Assembly (NCBI GenBank): GCA_025963615.1
Contig: JAOQAL010000495.1
Location: forward strand, 1 to 5,746
Source of the DNA: Chitinophagaceae bacterium
GTDB lineage: Bacteria; Bacteroidota; Bacteroidia; Chitinophagales; Chitinophagaceae
Direction of reading: 5' to 3'
DNA: 5,746 nt
The notes under the pieces were generated by a model, which was given only the letters and a program-made list of their open reading frames with translations, was not told the DNA's origin and ran no database searches. Of the stretch, positions 1 through 4,947 are shown in pieces (the first letter of the stretch is position 1; each line of letters starts with the position of its first letter). A program made the translations under genes and the position numbers.

Positions 1-739
1 TCCCACGGCCATAATGCATGGCGGCCTTCACTCCTTCCATTCCGTAAATGATTCCACCGGTTGGAAAATCAGGAGCTTTTACATGCAGCATCATTTCCTC
101 AATCGTGATGTCCTTGTTATCAATATAAGCGATACAACCATCAATTACTTCAGAAAGATTATGAGGCATCATATTAGTTGCCATGCCCACGGCAATACCG
201 CTTGACCCGTTGATAAGCAGTTGGGGGATCCTGGTTGGTAAAATGGTAGGTTCCCTTTCTGAATCATCAAAGTTAAACTGGAAGTCTACCGTGTCTTTGT
301 CAATATCGTCCAGCATGTGCTCTGCCAACCGTTCCAGCCTTGCTTCGGTATACCGCATAGCGGCAGGCCCATCACCGTCTTGGTTGCCGAAATTACCCTG
401 ACCGTCCACCAGCGTATAGCGCATGCTCCATTCCTGCGCCATCCGCACCATGGCATCATAGACCGAGGCATCACCATGGGGGTGATATTTACCAAGCACC
501 TCTCCTACCACACGGGCTGATTTTTTATGGGCTTTGTTATACCGTAGGCCTAACTCATTCATGGCGTACAATACCCTGCGGTGAACAGGCTTTAGTCCAT
601 CCCTGACATCCGGCAAAGCACGCCCTACTATTACTGACATTGAATAGTCAATATAGGCGGTCTTCATTTGCTCCTCAATATTGACGGAAATAATACGGTT
701 ACTATCACTTGTTTCCAGTGGCTGAGAGTTATCTTCCAT
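1..739 (-). CDS. gyrA: DNA gyrase subunit A, N-terminal part (truncated by window edge)
   Basis: This is the 5' end of the gene for the breakage-reunion subunit of DNA gyrase, the cytoplasmic type II topoisomerase that introduces negative supercoils using ATP bound by GyrB. Reading the minus strand from the ATG at 739-737 gives 246 codons with no stop before the window edge. The family signature is clear: [17 protein letters not shown] at residues 39-55, [16 protein letters not shown] at 75-90, and [11 protein letters not shown] at 125-135, whose Tyr130 corresponds to the catalytic Tyr122 of E. coli. [19 protein letters not shown] (167-185) continues the winged-helix/tower region. In the quinolone-resistance region the residue matching E. 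coli Ser83 is Ala91, followed by Ser92; the Asp87 equivalent (Asp95) is kept. GyrA is favoured over ParC because of the close fit to Bacteroidota GyrA, but the C-terminal pinwheel and GyrA box that would settle it lie outside the window. No Shine-Dalgarno precedes the start, as is usual in this phylum. Confidence 0.95.
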   Translation of the reverse strand, partial: MEDNSQPLETSDSNRIISVNIEEQMKTAYIDYSMSVIVGRALPDVRDGLKPVHRRVLYAMNELGLRYNKAHKKSARVVGEVLGKYHPHGDASVYDAMVRMAQEWSMRYTLVDGQGNFGNQDGDGPAAMRYTEARLERLAEHMLDDIDKDTVDFQFNFDDSEREPTILPTRIPQLLINGSSGIAVGMATNMMPHNLSEVIDGCIAYIDNKDITIEEMMLHVKAPDFPTGGIIYGMEGVKAAMHYGRG

Positions 740-777
740 GCTAATGTTTATTGCAAAAATTTTCTTTTATAGATAAG

Positions 778-801
778 GGCTTTGATCAAAAAATCAAAGC
801 C
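778..801 (-). repeat. Perfect 9-bp inverted repeat in the gyrA leader
   Basis: GGCTTTGAT at 778-786 is exactly complementary to ATCAAAGCC at 793-801, with a 6-base A-rich loop between them. If gyrA transcription starts just after the -7 element at 804-811, this hairpin would sit at or very near the 5' end of the gyrA mRNA. On that strand the right arm is followed by CTTATCTATAAAAG and not by a T run, so it does not look like a terminator in the gyrA direction. Possible roles are an mRNA-stabilising 5' stem or a protein-binding site. Confidence 0.6.
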
Positions 802-803
802 AG

Positions 804-811
804 CAAATGTA
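804..811 (-). promoter_or_regulatory. Candidate -7 promoter element of gyrA (TACATTTG)
   Basis: On the minus strand the octamer TACATTTG matches the Bacteroidota -7 consensus TAnnTTTG at every defined position. It lies about 65 bases before the gyrA start codon, so transcription would begin near 797-800. The nearest upstream TTTG (837-840) is 25 bases away, longer than the usual 17-23, so the -33 element is poor or absent. The element is wedged between two perfect palindromes (778-801 and 816-830). Assignment rests on consensus match and position only. Confidence 0.5.
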
Positions 812-815
812 TCTT

Positions 816-830
816 TTTTAACAGTTAAAA
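816..830. repeat. 15-bp perfect palindrome TTTTAACAGTTAAAA, candidate operator
   Basis: TTTTAAC and GTTAAAA form a perfect 7-bp inverted repeat around a single central base. It ends five bases upstream of the proposed gyrA -7 element, inside the core-promoter spacer, where a bound dimeric regulator would compete with RNA polymerase. The short spacing is typical of a protein-binding palindrome rather than an RNA hairpin. AT-richness makes chance symmetry more likely than for a GC-containing site. No regulator is identifiable in the window. Confidence 0.4.
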
Positions 831-862
831 CCTGACCAAAAAATTGTATTTTCCCTTTATTT

Positions 863-878
863 TTCCACCTTTGTGGAA
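863..878. repeat. 6-bp inverted repeat TTCCAC-CTTT-GTGGAA
   Basis: TTCCAC (863-868) pairs exactly with GTGGAA (873-878) across a four-base gap. It is the third palindrome in the 237-bp divergent region between gyrA and the GYF_2 gene, about 100 bases before the latter's ATG. It could be a regulatory site for either gene, but six base pairs is short and chance is a serious alternative. Confidence 0.3.
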
Positions 879-976
879 TAGTTGTATCCTCCCTTTTGAA
901 GATGATTTTATAACAACCCTTTTACATTGTCCGGCACCTTATTTTCGTTACTAACCAGTACTTTTAAAAACGGTCT

Positions 977-2506
977 ATGGCTACCTATCTCCTGTTACGC
1001 AATAATAAAAACTCCGGTCCTTACAGCCTGGAAGCCTTGATACAACTGGGCTTGAAGCCATATGACCTGGTATGGGTGGAAGGTAAAAGTGCCGCCTGGC
1101 GATATCCGAGCGAGGTAGAAGACCTTAAATTTTACGCTCCCGTGGTGGAAGAACAGCCTTATGACCGATTCTATAAAAAGCCATCCGAAACTAAAATTGA
1201 AACTGAAAAAAAGCAGGCGGTAAACCAGCAACCTGCGCAAATACAACAGGAAGTAAATTATATTACCCCCCAAGAAGTTAAGCAAAGCATAAAAATTGCC
1301 GAAGTTAAAACGCCAAAGAAACAGGTTTTTGTTTCACTTCCTGCAAATACCGGACATACTTTTATTAAAAGACCAGAGCCGGTTACGGCCCCGGCAAATG
1401 CACAACCGGTTATTGAACTTTTTAACGGCAATACAGATCCTGTTCAAAAAACAGAACCGGCTGAAGCTCCTTCCTATTCGCAACTGGTGAATGAGTATAA
1501 CAATTATCAACCGCGGGAAAAAAAGATTGTCATTGAAAAGGAGGAACCGCCCATACCCAAACGGTCAGCTTCAGTTGAAACAAAATATGCCCAATCTCTG
1601 GATGATATAAAGGATATCTATGCGCAGACCCTTGCAGACCGCAAGCGGAAAACAGCACAGAAGAAAATGATCATGAAGTTGGTAAAACGGGGACTTCCCT
1701 TTGCAGCCGTTTTATTGGTAGGCTTTATTTTGGGTGGATTCCTGATGAACAGGGACAGCCATACGGCTACCGGGGCATTGCCATTGCAAAATAATCCTGG
1801 TAAAATAGTACTGAAGGCGGATGACAAAAAAGACCTCCCGGAACAGGCTGTAACTCCATTAACGCAACCCCAACAACAGGAAGCGGTGCAGCAGCAATTG
1901 CGGGATAATGCATCTTCTGCAAATACAAAAGAAGCCGCTTTTTCTAAATCATCTAATGCTCAAAAGGATTTAAAACTGGATAAAAACAGTACCACCACGC
2001 AGCTTCCCTTAAATATTGTTAAGAAATTTGTCGCAAAACAAAATGAGGCTGCAAAAGCGAATAATGATAACTTATCTGCTTCATTGCAGAAGCCACAGAA
2101 TATTGAAGCCGATCCAAAAACCGGTGAACGCAGCAAAATAGTCCGGTCGGCTACAGAAGATGCCGGTAATAACAATACACCTGCGGCGCCTGCCAAAAAC
2201 GGTCTGTTAAAGCAGGTAAATGTAAAGGGAAACGAATATAAGGTCGGTACATTTGGCGGTATACATGATTTGCAACTTACCGTTGTAAATAATTCTAATT
2301 ATTTACTGGATCGCGTAATGGTTGAATTACAATACCTGAAAGCTTCTGCACAGCCTCTGAAGACAAATAATATCCAATTTGAAAATGTGCCTCCGAATGG
2401 ATCATTAACGTTGGCTATTCCGGCGACTAACCGGGGAATCAAGGTAACTTACAAAGTAATTAATGTACAATCAAAAGCAGCCGGTAACGATACAGCGGGT
2501 TTGTAA
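977..2506 (+). CDS. GYF_2 (DUF4339-like) domain single-pass membrane protein of unknown function
   Basis: Function unknown; the 509-residue protein has a readable layout. Residues 1-53 resemble the GYF_2/DUF4339 domain: a Tyr-Leu-Leu-Leu-Arg strand, SGPYSLEAL (13-21), then DLVWVEGKSAAW (30-41), the usual GPY...L...lvW..G...W pattern. Residues about 60-235 are a Lys/Glu/Gln/Pro-rich, probably disordered linker ending in a basic cluster (DRKRKTAQKKMIMKLVKRG, 221-239). A single hydrophobic helix spans about 239-257. Residues 258-410 are a second Gln/Asn/Ala/Lys-rich linker, and 411-499 form a beta-strand-rich domain with LQLTVVNNSNYLLDRVMVEL (432-451) and FENVPPNGSLTLAIP (468-482). The positive-inside rule puts GYF_2 in the cytoplasm and the C-terminal domain in the periplasm. 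There is no signal peptide. The ATG at 977 is chosen because GYF_2 homology begins immediately after it. It stands alone, divergent from gyrA and followed by a 126-bp gap. A scaffold or adaptor role is inference from GYF domains binding proline-rich peptides. Confidence 0.85.
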   Translation: MATYLLLRNNKNSGPYSLEALIQLGLKPYDLVWVEGKSAAWRYPSEVEDLKFYAPVVEEQPYDRFYKKPSETKIETEKKQAVNQQPAQIQQEVNYITPQEVKQSIKIAEVKTPKKQVFVSLPANTGHTFIKRPEPVTAPANAQPVIELFNGNTDPVQKTEPAEAPSYSQLVNEYNNYQPREKKIVIEKEEPPIPKRSASVETKYAQSLDDIKDIYAQTLADRKRKTAQKKMIMKLVKRGLPFAAVLLVGFILGGFLMNRDSHTATGALPLQNNPGKIVLKADDKKDLPEQAVTPLTQPQQQEAVQQQLRDNASSANTKEAAFSKSSNAQKDLKLDKNSTTTQLPLNIVKKFVAKQNEAAKANNDNLSASLQKPQNIEADPKTGERSKIVRSATEDAGNNNTPAAPAKNGLLKQVNVKGNEYKVGTFGGIHDLQLTVVNNSNYLLDRVMVELQYLKASAQPLKTNNIQFENVPPNGSLTLAIPATNRGIKVTYKVINVQSKAAGNDTAGL

Positions 2507-2632
2507 GAAATCTTCCATAAGTCCTACCGTGTCCGGTACAGTTAGTTGGATCCGGAAGCCGGAAACGCCTTAGGGTAATTCTGGTTTGAATAATTGTGCT
2601 AACTTACCCTTCTTCAGTTAACCGGATTATTT

Positions 2633-3976
2633 ATGAAGGAACTATTGTTATTTGGTGCGGGCAAGTCGGCAACCGTATTAATTGACTATTTATTGGCAAC
2701 GGCTGCTACCGAAAACTGGCACTTAATTATTGTTGATGCCGATCTCGCGGCAGCGCAATCAAAAATTGGCGATTCAAGTTTTGGGCAAGCCTTGTCCTTC
2801 GATATAAATAATGAAGCGGAAAGAAGTAAACTCGTACAGCAGGCCGATATCGTTATTTCCCTGCTCCCACCCGCCCTGCATTTTCTGGTAGCAAAAGATT
2901 GTGTGATGTTTTCAAAAAATTTACTCACGGCTTCCTATGTTGACGACAGTATAAAAAGCCTGAATGAAGAGATTGAAAATAAAAACCTGTTATTTCTCTG
3001 CGAAATGGGTCTTGACCCGGGGATTGATCACATGAGCGCCATGAAGATCATTGATGAAATTCATGAAAGAGCTGGTTTTGTTACATCCTTTAAATCTCAT
3101 TGTGGTGGCCTGGTAGCTCCTGAAAGTGATAATAATCCATGGCACTATAAAATAAGCTGGAACCCGAAGAATATTGTACTGGCCGGTAAAAGCGGAGCGA
3201 TATTTAAACTGGCAGGAAAAAAAAATGTAATACCCTACGATAAGGTTTTTGAAAATTGTACAGAAGTCTTGGTCAAAGATCTTCCGGTGCTGGCCTGCTA
3301 CCCAAACAGAGATTCTATTGGTTATGCTTCGTTATATGGTTTGGAAAACTCATCGACCTTTATCCGTACCACCTTGCGTTATGCTTCGTTTTGCCGGGGA
3401 TGGGATGTCGTTTGTCATTTGGGATTAACAGATACGGACGATGAAAAAAAAATAAAAGGATACAAAACAATCAGTGAATGGTTTCACCAGAAATTACACG
3501 GTATTGAATTGCGGTCTATGACCTGGCTGGAATATTTAAAGATCTATATTGATGAAGCATGGCATACCGAACTGACGGAGCAAATTGATTTCCTGGATTT
3601 ATTTGAAGAAAAGGCAATTCCTCCCACTGCGACGTGCTCAGCGGATATTTTGCAAAGTTTATTGGAGAGTCGCCTGGTTTTGAATCCGGATGATAAGGAT
3701 ATGATTGTAATGCTGCATGAAATTGAATATACAGTAAATGACCAGCCATCAATAATCAACAGCTTTCTTGTGGTAAAAGGAGAAGATAATCTGCGGACAG
3801 CCATGGCTAAAACAGTGGGCCTTCCTTTAGGTATTGCCGCGAAATTAATTTTGAAAAATATTATCCAGGTAAAAGGACTTCGTATTCCCGTGGTGAAAGA
3901 AATTTATTTGCCGGTGTTGAAGGAACTGGAAGCACATGACGTGGTGTTTCATGAACACCAAAAAGCTTTATCATGA
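2633..3976 (+). CDS. Saccharopine dehydrogenase, LYS9-like (L-glutamate-forming)
   Basis: The 447-residue product belongs to the saccharopine dehydrogenase family, cytoplasmic enzymes that interconvert saccharopine with 2-aminoadipate semialdehyde plus glutamate. The Rossmann domain starts at residue 1 with LLLFGAGKSATVL (4-16), an acidic residue (Asp35) ends the second strand, and ADIVISLLPPALH (71-83) gives the family's LLPxxxH element. ASYVDD (100-105), CEMGLDPGIDHMSAM (123-137), CGGLVAPESDNNPWHYK (157-173) and the following ISW are the characteristic LYS9-type blocks; homospermidine and carboxynorspermidine synthases of the same superfamily differ there. Length agrees with yeast Lys9 (446 residues). 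No lysine-ketoglutarate reductase or aminoadipate-semialdehyde dehydrogenase gene is present, so whether it degrades or makes lysine cannot be told; in bacteria degradation is more usual. The ATG at 2633 sits right before the Rossmann strand. The frame is intact across two nine-A tracts (3217-3225 and 3444-3452). A cupin remnant follows after 15 bases, suggesting co-transcription. Confidence 0.9.
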   Translation: MKELLLFGAGKSATVLIDYLLATAATENWHLIIVDADLAAAQSKIGDSSFGQALSFDINNEAERSKLVQQADIVISLLPPALHFLVAKDCVMFSKNLLTASYVDDSIKSLNEEIENKNLLFLCEMGLDPGIDHMSAMKIIDEIHERAGFVTSFKSHCGGLVAPESDNNPWHYKISWNPKNIVLAGKSGAIFKLAGKKNVIPYDKVFENCTEVLVKDLPVLACYPNRDSIGYASLYGLENSSTFIRTTLRYASFCRGWDVVCHLGLTDTDDEKKIKGYKTISEWFHQKLHGIELRSMTWLEYLKIYIDEAWHTELTEQIDFLDLFEEKAIPPTATCSADILQSLLESRLVLNPDDKDMIVMLHEIEYTVNDQPSIINSFLVVKGEDNLRTAMAKTVGLPLGIAAKLILKNIIQVKGLRIPVVKEIYLPVLKELEAHDVVFHEHQKALS

Positions 3977-3991
3977 AATTTCAGCGGCAGT

Positions 3992-4185
3992 ATGAATGCA
4001 GCATACTACGCACTTGTAAAAAAGAATCCTCAAACACCGCATAAACAAGATGAACTTTATATTATAGTTGGGGGCTCGGCATTTTCTGCCGGGAGGGAGA
4101 ACGTTCTTCCTGCAAAACAGGGGATCTGTTATTTGTGCCTGCAGATATAATGACAGTCAGGAGCCATTTGGTCAACGACACCTGA
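3992..4185 (+). pseudogene. Frameshifted small cupin-domain protein gene
   Basis: From the ATG at 3992, 15 bases after the saccharopine dehydrogenase stop, the reading begins MNAAYYALVKKNPQTPHKQD, then ELYIIVGGSAFSAGREN and VLPAKQG. This is the pattern of short cupins in which a PHxxDELYxxVxGxxxF strand carries metal-ligand-type residues. The same frame then turns to unrelated sequence and stops at 4148-4150. One frame over, starting at 4123, the sequence reads DLLFVPADI, exactly the next cupin element (GDLLFVPA). The join lies in a run of four G at 4120-4123, where one extra G would restore KQGDLLFVPAD. After DLLFVPADI the expected His-Arg-Phe segment is not recognisable and the second frame ends at 4183-4185, so there is probably further decay. 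An intact member would be roughly 110-120 residues. A sequencing or assembly indel is the main alternative to a true pseudogene. Confidence 0.65.
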
Positions 4186-4272
4186 ATTTGCGGGTTCAGT
4201 ATGAACAAAATGAACAGAACCACCAGGCCATCCTTGCCAGTATACTACGAAATAACCGCCTGAAAAACCTTT

Positions 4273-4347
4273 TCATCCTATTGATTTACTCATTCGTCGA
4301 TCGGCGGCAACATTTATTACATTTTCTTCGTCCTCTACCAGTAACAT
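4273..4347 (-). pseudogene. Possible remnant of a response-regulator receiver start
   Basis: On the minus strand an ATG at 4347-4345 opens a 24-codon reading that begins MLLVEDEENVIN. This matches the first strand and acidic pocket of response-regulator receiver domains (typically ILLVEDExxV) and is placed right at a start codon as in those proteins. After residue 12 the similarity ends and a stop follows at 4275-4273. No later receiver motif (phospho-acceptor Asp, Thr/Ser or Lys positions) could be found downstream in any frame. Ten or so matching residues in a Glu/Asp-rich stretch can arise by chance, so this is a weak call. Confidence 0.2.
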
Positions 4348-4448
4348 CCAAAATCAGGGTTTAATTCTTATAGCGGCTTTTTTTAAAATTGATTGTTAAA
4401 ATATCCGTCCTGTTAAACCCCAAACCTTAATTCACGTCTTAATACGGA

Positions 4449-4479
4449 TTGGGAATGATAACGAGGTAAAATAAATTTA
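4449..4479 (+). promoter_or_regulatory. Candidate promoter TTG-N20-TAAATTTA immediately before the secreted protein gene
   Basis: TTG at 4449-4451 and TAAATTTA at 4472-4479 are separated by 20 bases, within the range for Bacteroidota -33 and -7 elements. The -7 element matches TAnnTTTG except for its last base. Transcription would start at about 4483-4486, practically at the ATG (4485), which would give a leaderless or near-leaderless mRNA. The alternative is that this AT-rich tract is simply the unstructured translation-initiation region and the real promoter lies further upstream. Confidence 0.35.
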
Positions 4480-4484
4480 GAATT

Positions 4485-4862
4485 ATGAAAAAATTGTTAA
4501 TAATCGGGCTGGCACTGGCATTGACCATTGGTGCATCTGCCCAAAAAGGACGCGGAGGATTTTATAGCAGGCCCCGTACGTATGTTGTGGTAGGCGGTGG
4601 TTTTGGATATTCTCCTTTTTATTCACCCTTTTACAATCCATATTATCCCGGGTATTATCCGGGCTATAACACGTACCACCGGCCTTCTAAATTAGAAATG
4701 CAGATTGCCGATATCAAAAGTGATTATAGTGACCGCATCTGGTCTGTCAAACATGACACAAGTATTCCCCGCCGGCAACGGAGAAAAGAAGTACATGAAC
4801 TAAGACATCAAAGAGATATGGCGGTTCAGGCCGCCGAAAGGAATTATCATCTGAGACGGTAA
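4485..4862 (+). CDS. Small exported Gly/Tyr/Pro-rich protein, function unknown
   Basis: A 125-residue protein that I cannot assign to a named family. Residues 1-20 are a classic Sec signal peptide: MKK, a hydrophobic core (LLIIGLALALTIG) and an Ala-x-Ala-type end (ASAQ), with cleavage likely after Ala19 or Gln20; there is no lipobox Cys. Residues 21-42 are Gly/Arg-rich, and 43-64 are a short-period aromatic repeat (SPFYSPFYNPYYPGYYPGYN). Residues 68-125 look helical and highly charged (KLEMQIADIKSDY, then PRRQRRKEVHELRHQRD), with an arginine-rich end. There is no cysteine. The ATG at 4485 is supported by the signal peptide starting right there. It is monocistronic, with its own candidate promoter and a terminator hairpin 35 bases after the stop. 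A role in the periplasm or outer surface follows only from the signal peptide. Similar small secreted proteins are, in my recollection, frequent in Bacteroidota. Confidence 0.8.
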   Translation: MKKLLIIGLALALTIGASAQKGRGGFYSRPRTYVVVGGGFGYSPFYSPFYNPYYPGYYPGYNTYHRPSKLEMQIADIKSDYSDRIWSVKHDTSIPRRQRRKEVHELRHQRDMAVQAAERNYHLRR

Positions 4863-4896
4863 GCAGCGGACAAATTTCAATAACAGTCCCTGGCAG

Positions 4897-4917
4897 AGCC
4901 CCATTGATTGGGGCTTT
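4897..4917 (+). terminator. Rho-independent-like hairpin between convergent genes
   Basis: AGCCCCA (4897-4903) pairs perfectly with TGGGGCT (4909-4915) over a five-base loop, and the right arm runs into TTT followed by a T-rich ACCATTTTCTT. It lies 35 bases behind the exported-protein stop codon and 31 bases beyond the sirtuin stop on the opposite strand, so it may end transcripts from both sides. On the minus strand the tract after the stem (CTCTGCC) lacks a U run, so termination should be stronger in the plus direction. Confidence 0.75.
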
Positions 4918-4947
4918 ACCATTTTCTTAATCAGTAGCCTCAGCGCA

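Larger units (their letters stand above)
740..976. other. Divergent intergenic region between gyrA and the GYF_2 membrane protein gene
   Basis: This 237-bp AT-rich stretch holds no convincing reading frame and serves both divergent genes. The gyrA side has the -7 element and the palindromes listed separately. For the plus-strand gene the best -7-like octamer is TATTTTCG at 940-947, one mismatch from TAnnTTTG and about 30 bases before the ATG, but no TTG or TTTG stands at the right distance upstream, so I do not call it as a promoter. No Shine-Dalgarno is visible before 977. Confidence 0.7.
4186..4484. other. Gene-poor stretch behind the cupin remnant
   Basis: About 300 bases with no credible intact gene. 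A 98-codon open frame at 4068-4364 crosses it but overlaps the cupin remnant in another frame and has no recognisable domain or sensible composition. The stretch holds the possible receiver fragment on the minus strand (4273-4347), a T7 run near 4379-4385 without a good preceding stem, and two TGTTAAA copies (4394-4400 and 4411-4417) 17 bases apart. The last 36 bases contain the promoter-like elements of the next gene. It reads like decayed coding sequence merging into a promoter region. Confidence 0.5.

Noticed and set aside
286..495. Open frames on both strands inside the gyrA region
   Set aside because: They are out-of-frame readings of the strongly conserved gyrA coding sequence.
995..1285. 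96-codon minus-strand frame inside the GYF_2 protein gene
   Set aside because: It lies antisense to the GYF_2 domain and linker and has no recognisable motif; Phe/Leu richness comes from reading Lys/Glu codons backwards.
2551..2563. TCCGG-AAG-CCGGA mini-hairpin after the GYF_2 gene as a terminator
   Set aside because: The stem has only five pairs and no T-rich tail follows; CCGG recurs four times in this gap without further structure.
2572..2610. 7-bp inverted repeat AGGGTAA / TTACCCT before saccharopine dehydrogenase
   Set aside because: The arms are 25 bases apart, the stem is short and no promoter or T run accompanies it, so it is within chance for this AT content.
2585..2612. TTTG ... 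TACCCTTC as promoter of saccharopine dehydrogenase
   Set aside because: The -7 part matches only four of six defined positions and the 16-base spacer is short.
3544..3804. Two overlapping minus-strand frames inside saccharopine dehydrogenase
   Set aside because: Antisense shadows of a conserved gene with no similarity to known proteins.
4068..4364. 98-codon open frame on the plus strand
   Set aside because: It overlaps the cupin remnant in another frame, shows no domain, signal or credible composition, and its first third reads across clear cupin coding sequence. Most likely spurious.
4394..4417. Direct repeats TGTTAAA 17 bases apart
   Set aside because: Seven-base AT-rich repeats are expected by chance in this composition and they are not placed on a recognised promoter.
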